A program made the translations under genes and the position numbers. A stretch of 64,000 nucleotides of DNA from Acinetobacter lwoffii (GTDB lineage Bacteria; Pseudomonadota; Gammaproteobacteria; Pseudomonadales; Moraxellaceae), in assembly GCF_022967985.1 (NCBI RefSeq), contig NZ_JALJVC010000013.1, positions 34,785 to 98,784 of the forward strand. The letters are read 5' to 3'. Below, one piece after another: positions 17,865 to 29,808 of this stretch; positions within the stretch are counted from its first letter, which is position 1, and every line of letters starts with the position of its first letter. A model generated the notes under the pieces. It saw only the letters and a list, made by a program, of their open reading frames with translations. It did no database searches and was not told the origin of the DNA.

Positions 17865-18560
17865 ATGCCATTAGAACAAGCGCACAGTTTGTCTGAGCAG
17901 ATTGCCAAGCACATTAGCGAACAGATTATTCGCGGTGAACTGGTCGAAGGCGAACGTATACAGGAACTCAGGATTGCCTCGGAGCTTGATGTCAGTCGGG
18001 GTTCGGTTCGTGAAGCCCTGCTTTTGCTGGAACGCACCCAGCTGATTGAAATTTTCCCGCGCCGTGGGGCGATTGTCTCGGAAATGTCGGCCTTGCAGGT
18101 ACGTGCCTTATTTGACATGACCTCATTATTGCTCGGGCAAATGGTGTATCGCATGGCGGAAACCTGGCGGGTGCATGAAGCTGAGCGCATTCAGCTATTA
18201 TTAGAGCAATTGGAAGCAGAAACCCGCCAAGGACACACTGAAAAGTTTTATGATCTGATCTTTCAGGGCATGGCCCAGCAGCATGAGATGGTCGGGAATC
18301 CTTATCTGATGCGCTACTATCAGGAACTGCTGCCTTCTTTGCGTCGGAGCTATTTTCTGACCCTGAATATTTCCAGACGCGAGTTACAGGAATCTTTTGA
18401 CTTATTTAAACTGGTCACTGAAGCAATTTTGATACGAAAAAGCCATCAGGCCACTTTATTTATGGAAGATTTTTGTCGACACTTGCGCAACCTTGTGTTG
18501 GAATCTCTGACACGGATGAAACAAATTGAACTCGCGTGGGCCAGACGCTCACGACGTTAA
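17865..18560 (+). CDS. GntR-family regulator with FCD domain
   Basis: 231 residues. The N-terminal winged helix has I-I-R-G-E-L-V-E-G-E-R-I and the recognition helix V-S-R-G-S-V-R-E-A-L-L-L-L; the C-terminal helical FCD ligand-binding domain follows. FadR-subfamily members sense small carboxylates, but the ligand here is unknown. It precedes smc by 11 bases in the same direction. That is probably a chance neighbour, though smc may share its transcript. The candidate operator at 17759 suggests self-control. Confidence 0.88.
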   Translation: MPLEQAHSLSEQIAKHISEQIIRGELVEGERIQELRIASELDVSRGSVREALLLLERTQLIEIFPRRGAIVSEMSALQVRALFDMTSLLLGQMVYRMAETWRVHEAERIQLLLEQLEAETRQGHTEKFYDLIFQGMAQQHEMVGNPYLMRYYQELLPSLRRSYFLTLNISRRELQESFDLFKLVTEAILIRKSHQATLFMEDFCRHLRNLVLESLTRMKQIELAWARRSRR

Positions 18561-18571
18561 ATCAGGACATT

Positions 18572-21500
18572 ATGCGTTTAAGCAGTTTAAAACTTTCAGG
18601 CTTTAAATCTTTTGCCGACAGTACCACTTTACATTTTAAAGATAATCGTACTGCGGTCGTGGGACCGAATGGTTGTGGTAAATCCAACGTCATTGATGCC
18701 ATACGCTGGGTCATGGGCGAGTCCAGTGCACGCCAGTTGCGTGGTGGCAGCATGCAGGACGTCATCTTTACCGGAACTGCCAAGCGTAAACCGGTGGGCA
18801 TGGCCAGTGTAGAACTGCGCTTTGACAATACCTATGGCAAGCTGGGCGGTGCTTATAATGCCTATAATGAACTGGCAGTACGCCGTCAGGTCAACCGCGA
18901 TGGCAAGTCTGAATATTTTCTGAATGGCAGCAAATGCCGTCGTCGTGATATTACCGATATTTTCCTGGGTACTGGTCTTGGTCCGCGTTCCTATGCGATT
19001 ATTGAACAGGGCATGATCAACCGTCTGGTCGATGCCAAGCCCGATGAAATGCGGGTTTATATTGAAGAAGCCGCGGGTGTATCACGCTATCAGGCACGTC
19101 GCCGTGAAACCATGCTACATCTGGATCACACCACACAAAACCTGTCGCGTCTGGAAGATATCGCCTCTGAACTGAAATCTCAGCTAAAAACCCTGAAACG
19201 TCAGTCGGAAAGTGCGATTCAATATAAAGAACTGGAAGGGCAGATCCGTACCATCAAGATTGAAATTCTGTCTTTTCAATGTGAGCAAAGCCAGCGTTTA
19301 CAGGAAGAATATACCCTTGAGATGAATACGCTCGGGGAAAACTTTAAGCTGGTGCGCTCCGAACTGACCACCGTTGAACATGATTTAGGCAGTACAAGTG
19401 AACTGTTTCAGCGTCTGATTCAGCAATCCACCCCTTTGCAAAGTGAATGGCAACAGGCCGAGAAAAAACTGGCTGAACTGGAAATGACCCTGCAACAAAA
19501 GCAGTCTCTGCTAGAGCAAAATTCCACCAGTCTGGTCAAACTGGAACAGCAAAAAGCCCAAACTAAAGAGCGTTTACAGTTGATTGAACTGCAACTCGAT
19601 ACTTTACAGCAGCAATTTGAAGATCAGCAGGCGCAGTTGCAGCAGCAAGATGGCCAGAATCAGACGCAAAGCCAGAATCTGACTGAGCTTAAATCTCAAT
19701 ATAGCACTGTGGCAGCGCAATTTACCCAGATCAAAACCCAGGTCGAACAGCAGCAACAGCGTAAATTACAGATGTTGGCTCAAAGCGAGCAACTGGCAAA
19801 GAATATTGAGCGGATTGAACAGCAGAAACAGACGCTCCAACAGCAAAGTGCACAGATTCAGCAACAGGCGGAGCAAGATGAGCTGGAGCAGTATCAGGCA
19901 GACAAAGCCCAAGCTGAACAGCAAATCGCTGGCTATGAAATTCAATTAACAGATTTAAGAACTCAATTCGAGCAGATTCAGGAAGAGCAGGCGAGTCGTC
20001 AACAACAGCTGATGCAGCTCAAATCTGAAATTCAGGTACTTCATTCAGAAAAGAAAAACCTGAGCCAATTACTGACCAAAGCCAACCCAAATGCCAAGAG
20101 TAATGCGATACAGTTAATGCATGTACTTAAGCTCAATGATGCAGGCAAGGTACATGCCAGCCTGATCGAAAAGTTTTTGGCTAAGTGGCTGTCTGCTCAG
20201 ATTTTGACAGAGGGCGAGCACTTCCTTGAAGATTGTGCGCGTCAGTTAAAGCAACAGGCTGTTCAGAATAAAATTCAGATTGCCAATACGATGTGTCTGG
20301 CCGATTGGATTGAATCTCCACATTATTCACTGTGGCAACAAGTCGCGGTCGTAGATACATTAGCGCAAGCATTGCCTCTTCAAACTGAGTTATTACAAGG
20401 CCAGACATTACTGAGTTTAGATGGCTACCATGTTGGTGCGGATTGGATGATTGCACTGGACTATGATGAAGCTAGTCAGGCCGGACAAGGTGCATTGAGT
20501 CATCGAATGCGTCTAGATGAAATCGAGCAGCAGCTTGCGGAACTTGAACCTAAGTTTATGCAGCTGGAGCAGCAGTTACCTGAATTAGCCGATCAGGTTA
20601 AAGCTTTGCAAAACCAGATTCAGAGTATCAGTGAGCAGCACAAGCATACCCAAAAGCAGCTGCAGCAACTCGATGTCAATATTGCCAAAGTACAAAGTAG
20701 TGCTCAGGCTTTTGCATTGCAAAAGCAGCAATTACAGCATCAGCTACAACAACTGGATGAGCAGCTTGAAGAAGATGCCATGCAGAAAGATGATCTGGAA
20801 ATTGATCTGCATACCTTGAATATCAAACTGGAACAGGCGCTACCAAATTATAAAACCCTGCAATTCCAGCTGGAAGAATTGAGTGCTCAGCTGGATGACT
20901 CACAGCAGCTCAGTCAGCAAGCGCAGCAGGAACTGGAAGTACTGCGACGGCAAAATATGCAAAACCAGCAGCAGATCGAATTGCTGGAAAAAGATCAGGT
21001 ATTCCTAAAAGAACAGTCTCAACAAATTACTTCACAAATCGAGCAGGCCAAAAAGTTTGTCGATCCGGTACAGCTGGAATTACCTGCTTTACAGAGCCAG
21101 TTCAATGAACAGGCGCAGATCACTGAAAAGCTGAAAAAGACCTGGGCCGACTGGCAGATTGAATTAAATCAGGTGCAGAGCAAACAGCAGCAGCTGACCG
21201 AACAGCGTCACAGCTTCCAGCAGCAGGATGAAAAACTTCGCAGTACACTGGAAGAAAAACGTCTGGCCTGGCAGGCAGCCAAATCTGATTTGCAGCATTA
21301 TTCTGAACAACTGAAAGAATTGAATAGTGAAGTAATTTCCGGGCTCGATATTGATGTTAAAGCACATCAGGCGAAACTGGAAAAAGCTCAGGCTCAGTTT
21401 GATAAACTCGGTGCAGTCAATCTGGCGGCTTCTGAAGAATATGAAGAAGTGTCAAAACGTTATGAGGAACTGAGTCACCAGATGCAGGATCTGGAAAATA

Positions 21501-22024
21501 CGGTTGAACAGCTACAGGCTGCAATGAAGAGTATTGACCAGGAAACCCGTAAACTGTTTATGCACACGTTTGACCAGGTCAATGCTGAACTGCAAAACCT
21601 GTTCCCGAAAGTGTTTGAAGGCGGTGAGGCGAGTTTAAGCCTTGAAGATGGCTGGCAGTCGGGGGTAAAACTGATGGCCCGACCACCGGGTAAACGAAAC
21701 AGCTCATTGGCCTTACTCTCTGGTGGAGAAAAGGCTTTAACTGCATTAGCATTGGTATTCGCGATTTTTCGCTTAAATCCGGCACCATTTTGCGTACTGG
21801 ATGAAGTCGATGCACCGCTGGATGATGCCAATGTGGGACGCTTTTGTAATTTAGTCAAAGAGCTTTCTGAACACGTGCAATTTATTTATATTACCCATAA
21901 CAAACTTGCAATGATGATGGCGACTGATCTTTTAGGTGTAACCATGCCTGAACCGGGAACCTCAAAATTAGTGACAGTTAATTTGGAACAGGCAAAAGAA
22001 TACGGCCTAGCTGCGGAGGTATAA
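18572..22024 (+). CDS. smc: SMC, chromosome condensation ATPase
   Basis: 1150 residues. Walker A is G-P-N-G-C-G-K-S at 31-38. Two long Gln/Glu-rich coiled coils flank a hinge of roughly 150 residues, and the C-terminal head has the signature L-L-S-G-G-E-K-A around residue 1050 and Walker B V-L-D-E-V-D-A-P-L-D-D-A-N. It works with ScpA and ScpB, both encoded in this window at 43832-45213, so the organism uses SMC-ScpAB rather than only MukBEF. The start is the ATG at 18572, giving the canonical M-R-L-S-S-L-K-L-S-G-F-K-S-F-A-D; an earlier in-frame start would overlap the regulator gene. Confidence 0.97.
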   Translation: MRLSSLKLSGFKSFADSTTLHFKDNRTAVVGPNGCGKSNVIDAIRWVMGESSARQLRGGSMQDVIFTGTAKRKPVGMASVELRFDNTYGKLGGAYNAYNELAVRRQVNRDGKSEYFLNGSKCRRRDITDIFLGTGLGPRSYAIIEQGMINRLVDAKPDEMRVYIEEAAGVSRYQARRRETMLHLDHTTQNLSRLEDIASELKSQLKTLKRQSESAIQYKELEGQIRTIKIEILSFQCEQSQRLQEEYTLEMNTLGENFKLVRSELTTVEHDLGSTSELFQRLIQQSTPLQSEWQQAEKKLAELEMTLQQKQSLLEQNSTSLVKLEQQKAQTKERLQLIELQLDTLQQQFEDQQAQLQQQDGQNQTQSQNLTELKSQYSTVAAQFTQIKTQVEQQQQRKLQMLAQSEQLAKNIERIEQQKQTLQQQSAQIQQQAEQDELEQYQADKAQAEQQIAGYEIQLTDLRTQFEQIQEEQASRQQQLMQLKSEIQVLHSEKKNLSQLLTKANPNAKSNAIQLMHVLKLNDAGKVHASLIEKFLAKWLSAQILTEGEHFLEDCARQLKQQAVQNKIQIANTMCLADWIESPHYSLWQQVAVVDTLAQALPLQTELLQGQTLLSLDGYHVGADWMIALDYDEASQAGQGALSHRMRLDEIEQQLAELEPKFMQLEQQLPELADQVKALQNQIQSISEQHKHTQKQLQQLDVNIAKVQSSAQAFALQKQQLQHQLQQLDEQLEEDAMQKDDLEIDLHTLNIKLEQALPNYKTLQFQLEELSAQLDDSQQLSQQAQQELEVLRRQNMQNQQQIELLEKDQVFLKEQSQQITSQIEQAKKFVDPVQLELPALQSQFNEQAQITEKLKKTWADWQIELNQVQSKQQQLTEQRHSFQQQDEKLRSTLEEKRLAWQAAKSDLQHYSEQLKELNSEVISGLDIDVKAHQAKLEKAQAQFDKLGAVNLAASEEYEEVSKRYEELSHQMQDLENTVEQLQAAMKSIDQETRKLFMHTFDQVNAELQNLFPKVFEGGEASLSLEDGWQSGVKLMARPPGKRNSSLALLSGGEKALTALALVFAIFRLNPAPFCVLDEVDAPLDDANVGRFCNLVKELSEHVQFIYITHNKLAMMMATDLLGVTMPEPGTSKLVTVNLEQAKEYGLAAEV

Positions 22025-22025
22025 T

Positions 22026-25140
<3,115 letters not shown>

Positions 25141-25173
25141 ATCTCTGCACATTTCATGAAAGAATAAGAGTTA

Positions 25174-25199
25174 AAAAAGCCACCTTCGGGTGGCTTTTT
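25174..25199. terminator. Bidirectional terminator between ligA and the convergent gene
   Basis: AAAAAGCCACC (25174-25184), tetraloop TTCG, GGTGGCTTTTT (25189-25199). A and T runs on both sides let it serve both strands. Confidence 0.92.
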
Positions 25200-25210
25200 G
25201 CATAAAAAGA

Positions 25211-26278
25211 TTAAGGAATATATTTTTTCACAACACCATCATCGAGTAGCTGCTGGAAATGTTCAACCAGACTTTCTTTCACCGGACGATACTCAATGCC
25301 GAGCTCATCTTTACTTTTTTGCGCATTAAAGAAAATTGGATAACCCATATTCAGTTCTACAAATTTACGGCTAAAACCTGCTACAGGCCCGAACATTTTG
25401 AAAGCTGCCTTTGGCAATTGATTGCGCGGGAACGGGAACTTATTGCCAAAATGTGCTCGCAGAATTTGGCCCATTTCCAGCAGGCTCAAGCTTTCACTAC
25501 AAATGATATAACGGCCATGCGCTTGCGGATTAAACGCCGCACGGATATGCGCTTCAGCGACATCCTGAACATCGACCACGCCATTCCACATCGGTGGAAC
25601 GCCAAGCAGCGTCATGCCATTGGCAAACTGTTGCAGGACTTCCACACTGCCGGATTGGGTATTTGACGTTAAGGATTGACCAAAAACCAGTGCAGGATTG
25701 ATACAGACCAGATCCCAGCTATCTTGTGCTTCAGCCATTTCCCAGGCTTTACGCTCTGCCATGACTTTGGAATAAGGATAAGGCTGATGAGTGGCCGAAC
25801 TGGTGGTATTCCAGCATGATTCATCAAAACTGTTATCCTCAATTTGTAGAATATCAATGGCATCGCCATAGGTAGATGCGATACTCGATGTCACGATCAC
25901 GCGTTTTACTGATTCAGTCTGATTAACACTATTCAATACATTTTCAGTGCCTAACACCGCAGGTTCAATAATATCTTTGACAGCATCTTTATAGTTGGTG
26001 ACCACAAAAGGCGAGGCCATATGAAAGACAATTTCACAACCTTGCATGGCCTGATCAAAAGAGCCTGGACTTAATAAATTGGCCTGAAATAACTTGAGAG
26101 TTCCCGGCGTGCTGTCGGCAATTTTTTCTAAATGGGCAAAGCTTTTGCTTTTATTCAGGTCGCGCACCGTGGCATGTACGGTATAGCCTTGTGTGAGTAA
26201 TTTCTGGATGACCCAGCTGGCAATATAACCCGATGCACCGGTAACCAGAACAGGCGCTGTTGTTTGGGGATGTGTCAT
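25211..26278 (-). CDS. NAD(P)-dependent epimerase/dehydratase, dihydroflavonol-4-reductase-like
   Basis: 355-residue extended short-chain dehydrogenase. The N-terminal motif is T-G-A-S-G-Y-I-A-S-W-V near residue 14, the T-S-S-I-A-S-T-Y segment is near 130, and the catalytic Y-x-x-x-K is Y-P-Y-S-K-V-M-A-E-R-K. The DFR-like group reduces carbonyls of varied small molecules; the substrate here is unknown. It converges on ligA through a shared terminator and has its own 342-base upstream region. Confidence 0.82.
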   Translation of the reverse strand: MTHPQTTAPVLVTGASGYIASWVIQKLLTQGYTVHATVRDLNKSKSFAHLEKIADSTPGTLKLFQANLLSPGSFDQAMQGCEIVFHMASPFVVTNYKDAVKDIIEPAVLGTENVLNSVNQTESVKRVIVTSSIASTYGDAIDILQIEDNSFDESCWNTTSSATHQPYPYSKVMAERKAWEMAEAQDSWDLVCINPALVFGQSLTSNTQSGSVEVLQQFANGMTLLGVPPMWNGVVDVQDVAEAHIRAAFNPQAHGRYIICSESLSLLEMGQILRAHFGNKFPFPRNQLPKAAFKMFGPVAGFSRKFVELNMGYPIFFNAQKSKDELGIEYRPVKESLVEHFQQLLDDGVVKKYIP

Positions 26279-26546
26279 ATCGGAACCGTTGTTGTTTTAA
26301 ATTTGTGTGAATGATAAGCGAAATTTAAGCATGAAGTACGCCAATGCAGTGATGTTTATACAAAAAGAATGAATCTCTCTGGTCAAAATTAAGATTTACA
26401 AATTTTAACGCATGTGTTTATTCGCCGGTTTTAGGTTATTGCCAAGCGTAATGAAAATGCAAAGTGTTGTTTTATAAATGGGATTTCATTAAGAACGAAG
26501 TGTAAATGCAAGTACTTCTCATTTTAATTATATAAAAATCAAATAT

Positions 26547-26560
26547 TTAACCATGGTTAA
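26547..26560. promoter_or_regulatory. Perfect palindrome before the ferritin promoter
   Basis: TTAACCATGGTTAA equals its own reverse complement. It ends 3 bases before the -35 at 26564, a place suited to an activator or repressor. It does not look like a Fur box. Confidence 0.45.
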
Positions 26561-26563
26561 GCT

Positions 26564-26592
26564 TTGCAAATTCAATTGCTTTTCGCCATAAT
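26564..26592 (+). promoter_or_regulatory. Sigma-70 promoter of the ferritin gene
   Basis: -35 TTGCAA (26564-26569), 17-base spacer, -10 CATAAT (26587-26592). The start codon follows 28 bases after the -10, with AGGGAG as ribosome site at 26607-26612. Confidence 0.6.
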
Positions 26593-26620
26593 AGCAAAAT
26601 ACAGGTAGGGAGTTATTCAA

Positions 26621-27085
26621 ATGCGCGGAAATCCAGAAGTCGTAGATTATTTAAATATGTTGATCGGTGGCGAACTGGCTGCTCGTGACCAATACTTGAT
26701 TCACTCTCGTATGTATGAAGATTGGGGATTGACCAAAATCTTTGAACGTATCGATCACGAAATGCAAGAAGAGTCCCAGCATGCGGATGCGATTATCCGT
26801 CGTGTTCTGTTCCTTGAAGGAACGCCAAACATGCAGCGCGATGACGTTGAGATTGGCGAGGATGTGGTGAGCTGCCTGAAAGCTGATCTAAAACTTGAAT
26901 ATCATGTGCGGGAAAAATTGGCGCAGGGCATCAAACTGTGCGAAGAGAAAGGTGACTATATCAGCCGTGATATGTTACGCCAGCAAATGTCGGATACCGA
27001 AGAAGACCATACTTACTGGCTAGAAAAACAATTGCGTTTAATCGAACTGATTGGTTTGCAAAATTATATTCAGTCACAGATGTAA
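26621..27085 (+). CDS. Bacterioferritin-family iron storage protein, non-haem type
   Basis: 154 residues, close in length and sequence to bacterioferritin. Ferroxidase ligands E18, E51, H54, E93, E127 and H130 are present. Position 52, where haem-binding Bfr has the axial methionine, is serine (E-E-S-Q-H). That makes this the subunit type that does not bind haem by itself, like the FtnA/BfrA type of Pseudomonas. It may form its own 24-mer or mix with a haem-binding subunit encoded elsewhere. Monocistronic with its own promoter and terminator. Confidence 0.9.
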   Translation: MRGNPEVVDYLNMLIGGELAARDQYLIHSRMYEDWGLTKIFERIDHEMQEESQHADAIIRRVLFLEGTPNMQRDDVEIGEDVVSCLKADLKLEYHVREKLAQGIKLCEEKGDYISRDMLRQQMSDTEEDHTYWLEKQLRLIELIGLQNYIQSQM

Positions 27086-27097
27086 AACCGAATGAAT

Positions 27098-27127
27098 AAA
27101 AAAACCCAGCACATGCTGGGTTTTTTT
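27098..27127. terminator. Bidirectional terminator between the ferritin gene and exbD2
   Basis: CCCAGC (27105-27110), loop ACAT, GCTGGG (27115-27120), with seven A before and seven T after. It serves both convergent units. Confidence 0.92.
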
Positions 27128-27142
27128 ATATCTTGAAAATGC

Positions 27143-27559
27143 TTAGTTGTTGTTACTCATAATGCCAATTTTTTTGACTTCCAGCCGTTGAGCAGCCGCC
27201 ATGACCATCGCGATATGTTTATATTCTGTCGCACGATCCGCCTTGATTTTAATCTGATCCTGATCTGCTTTTTGCGCTACTGTCTTGAATAAGTTTTCCA
27301 GAGCTTGGGTATTTGCTACCGGCTGTTCATTCCAGAAAATCTTGCCTTGTGCATCCAGACGTAATTCCACCAGCTCAGGCGGTTTTTCATCGGTTACAGG
27401 AGGCGTTCCATTCGGTAGATCGATATTAATCGAGTTATTCGGCAAAGGAATTGTGATAATAAACATAATCAACAAGACCAGCATGACATCAATCAGTGGT
27501 GTCATGTTGACATCTAGCATCACATCGTCATCTTGATTTGAACCAACATTCATACCCAT
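27143..27559 (-). CDS. exbD: ExbD, TonB-system proton channel subunit (second copy)
   Basis: 138 residues with one N-terminal membrane helix containing the essential aspartate in M-T-P-L-I-D-V-M-L-V-L-L, then a periplasmic domain. It works with ExbB to power TonB with proton flow. It is the last gene of the tonB-exbB-exbD-exbD unit, 21 bases after the first exbD. The two copies differ clearly in the periplasmic part, so they are not recent duplicates. Confidence 0.92.
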   Translation of the reverse strand: MGMNVGSNQDDDVMLDVNMTPLIDVMLVLLIMFIITIPLPNNSINIDLPNGTPPVTDEKPPELVELRLDAQGKIFWNEQPVANTQALENLFKTVAQKADQDQIKIKADRATEYKHIAMVMAAAQRLEVKKIGIMSNNN

Positions 27560-27580
27560 AAACTTAATCCTTCTTTGTGC

Positions 27581-28006
27581 TTAAGGTGTAGCGGGCGGAG
27601 TGGTGACAAAAGCAATTTTGCCAATACCGGCCTGTTGGGTGGTAATAATCACCTGATCAATTGCCTCATAAGGTGTTAACTGATCACCACGGATATGCAC
27701 TTCAGGCTGCGGACGTTTTTGGGCTTCTGCCTGTAAACGGGTCAGTAAAACTGATTTATCTGCGATATAGATTTCGTTCCAGAAAATATCGCCAGTTTTA
27801 TTGACAGCCAGCTGGATGTTTTCCGGTTTGGTTTCATACGGTACATTTCTTTCTTCGGGTAGATCGACAGGTACGGTATGAATGGCAACCGGTACAGTAA
27901 TCAGGAAGATAATGAGCAGAACCAGCATAATATCAACCAAAGGGGTGGTATTAATGGTTCCAATTACCTCATCATCGCTGTCGTTTGAATTGACCATCAT
28001 TCCCAT
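27581..28006 (-). CDS. exbD: ExbD, TonB-system proton channel subunit (first copy)
   Basis: 141 residues. The membrane helix carries the aspartate in N-T-T-P-L-V-D-I-M-L-V-L-L. It lies 16 bases after exbB and just before the second exbD. Tandem exbD pairs behind exbB are known in other proteobacteria, where one copy can be needed only for certain receptors. Which copy serves the receptor at 29809 cannot be told from sequence. Confidence 0.92.
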   Translation of the reverse strand: MGMMVNSNDSDDEVIGTINTTPLVDIMLVLLIIFLITVPVAIHTVPVDLPEERNVPYETKPENIQLAVNKTGDIFWNEIYIADKSVLLTRLQAEAQKRPQPEVHIRGDQLTPYEAIDQVIITTQQAGIGKIAFVTTPPATP

Positions 28007-28022
28007 GGCTGATGCCTCACTC

Positions 28023-28922
28023 TTACTTCACGTCACGATTAACAGGATTATTGGTTGTAATTTCACCGCTGAGTAATACTGCGTGTAAATCAGAACCAAA
28101 AGTACGCACTTCTTCCATCACTGCTTTATTACGGCGAGTCAACCAGTTGTAGCCAAGTACCGCCGGTACAGCGACGGCCAGACCGATTGCAGTCATGATC
28201 AGTGCTTCACCCACTGGTCCTGCTACTTTATCAATCGAAGCCTGACCAGAAACACCAATGGCAGTAAGCGCGTGGTAAATACCCCAAACCGTACCAAACA
28301 GGCCAACAAAGGGTGCAGTAGAACCGACTGTCGCAAGGAAGGCTAGACCGCCACTCAGATGGTTCTGGATTTTGTCGATTGCACGGGAAATCGAAATAGT
28401 GACCCAGGTATTGAAATCAATACGCTCAAGTAATGTGCCGCCATGATTTTGGGTTGACTTAATCCCTTTTTCTGCAATAAAACGGTAAACGCTGGCTTCA
28501 TTAAGGTTTTGGGCTGCGTTATCCAGAGAAGACGATTCCCAGAACTGGTGTTCAGCTTCCTTGGCTTGCTTGCGAATCTTGCCTTGTTGCAGGCATTTGC
28601 TGATCATGATGTACCAGGTACCAATCGACATAATCAATAGAATGAACAAGGTAACTTTCGAAACAATATCACCTTCTTTCCACATGGCTTCTAGGCCATA
28701 AGGATTATATCCAGCCTTTTCATCCTTAGCTTCAGCTGGTAATGGCGGTGGGGTCCGTGTAGCCGCTGTTGCAGGTGTTGTTACCGCTGTTTCAGTAACA
28801 GCACTGGTATTTGGTGTAGCGGACTGTTCTGCAAAAACTGCTTGTAGAGGTAATAAAGTGCTCATGGCAATTACACCAGCAGCAGTCATATTTTTTAAAG
28901 GTTTTAGTGATTTTTTCATCAT
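28023..28922 (-). CDS. exbB: ExbB, TonB-system motor protein with signal peptide extension
   Basis: 299 residues. A signal-peptide-like N-terminus (basic start, hydrophobic core, A-V-F-A about residue 31) and a Thr/Pro/Ala-rich periplasmic stretch of some 55 residues precede the MotA/TolQ/ExbB core. Three membrane helices are visible, with G-L-F-G-T-V-W-G-I-Y and G-L-A-V-A-V-P-A-V in the last two. Two adjacent ATG codons follow AGGAG; the first is used here. It lies between tonB and exbD. Confidence 0.92.
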   Translation of the reverse strand: MMKKSLKPLKNMTAAGVIAMSTLLPLQAVFAEQSATPNTSAVTETAVTTPATAATRTPPPLPAEAKDEKAGYNPYGLEAMWKEGDIVSKVTLFILLIMSIGTWYIMISKCLQQGKIRKQAKEAEHQFWESSSLDNAAQNLNEASVYRFIAEKGIKSTQNHGGTLLERIDFNTWVTISISRAIDKIQNHLSGGLAFLATVGSTAPFVGLFGTVWGIYHALTAIGVSGQASIDKVAGPVGEALIMTAIGLAVAVPAVLGYNWLTRRNKAVMEEVRTFGSDLHAVLLSGEITTNNPVNRDVK

Positions 28923-28958
28923 GGATCTCCTGATTTTTTTCTTTATCTGTTCTATCTG

Positions 28959-29663
28959 TTAGTCAAGGACAAATTCATATGGAATGTCATACCAAGATTC
29001 TTGCGGTTCGCCATTTTTCATTGCCGGCTTGAAAGTACATAAGCTGAAGGCCTTGGATGCTGCACGATCCAGCGCACGACTACCGCTCGACTTTTTCACT
29101 TTGGCATCCTGGACCTTGCCGGTGGTATTTACATATACAGAGATCAAGACTTCACCTTGTTCTTCATTCATCAGTGCATCACGTGGATAGTCTGGGCGTT
29201 TACAACCTGCTTCACCTTGTGAAACACCACGAGTTACGCCAGCGGGTGGAGGAGCTGGGGCTGGAGCGGCTGCGACTACTGGAGCCGGTGCTGCTACCGG
29301 ACTTGGTGAAGGACTCGCTGCAACGGGAGTAGGTACTGCAACAGTTGTCGGTTGGGTTGGTGTTTGAAGTGTTTTCTGTACAGGAACGACTTTTTCAACC
29401 GGTTTCACCTCAGGCACTTGTGCTACTTTTTCCACGATTTTTGGTGGTTCAGGTGGTGTTTCTTTTGGTGGCTCAGGTTCAGGCGGCTTAATATCTTGAA
29501 TAATCATTAGCTCAACTGGCTGTTCCGTTGGTTTAATAATGTCTTTTGCCATACCAGCCATGAGTACCAGGCCAACCAGGATATGCAAAAAAACAACGAC
29601 CCCAATACCAGTCAGTTTTTTGGCGGAGTTTTTTTCTAAGTCTTCAAACTTTGTGCCCATCAT
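28959..29663 (-). CDS. tonB: TonB, energy transducer
   Basis: 234 residues. One N-terminal membrane anchor (I-G-V-V-V-F-L-H-I-L-V-G-L-V-L) precedes a long proline-rich spacer with E-P/K-P repeats (residues about 50-135) that spans the periplasm, and a C-terminal TonB domain (Y-P-R-D-A-L-M-N-E-E-Q-G-E-V, S-S-G-S-R-A-L-D-R-A-A). Two ATG codons in a row follow AGGAGT; the second is better spaced. First gene of tonB-exbB-exbD-exbD, and downstream of the receptor gene on the same strand. Confidence 0.93.
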   Translation of the reverse strand: MMGTKFEDLEKNSAKKLTGIGVVVFLHILVGLVLMAGMAKDIIKPTEQPVELMIIQDIKPPEPEPPKETPPEPPKIVEKVAQVPEVKPVEKVVPVQKTLQTPTQPTTVAVPTPVAASPSPSPVAAPAPVVAAAPAPAPPPAGVTRGVSQGEAGCKRPDYPRDALMNEEQGEVLISVYVNTTGKVQDAKVKKSSGSRALDRAASKAFSLCTFKPAMKNGEPQESWYDIPYEFVLD

Positions 29664-29768
29664 GACTCCTAGAATTTAAGACAAACAGGAAATAGTGCAC
29701 TGATGAGAAAATTTTTTTAGTTACAGGCAGCATTATTTTTTGTTTGGCTAAAATTAAACGGGGAAAAC

Positions 29769-29798
29769 CGCAAACACCGCTTGGCAGCAGTGTTTGCG
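29769..29798 (-). terminator. Terminator of the TonB-dependent receptor gene
   Basis: Plus-strand CGCAAACACCGC (29769-29780), loop TTGGCA, GCAGTGTTTGCG (29787-29798): a 12-base-pair stem with one wobble. On the minus strand it is followed by GTTTT, a short T-run. It lies 10 bases after the receptor stop and probably separates the receptor from tonB. Confidence 0.6.
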
Positions 29799-29808
29799 AA
29801 GTAATTAA

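Larger units (their letters stand above)
26279..26620. other. 342-base A/T-rich divergent intergenic region
   Basis: It separates the divergent reductase and ferritin genes. It holds a promoter for the ferritin gene (26564-26592) and a perfect 14-base palindrome TTAACCATGGTTAA at 26547-26560. I found no open frame with a ribosome site, no tRNA and no clear promoter for the minus-strand gene. Confidence 0.6.
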
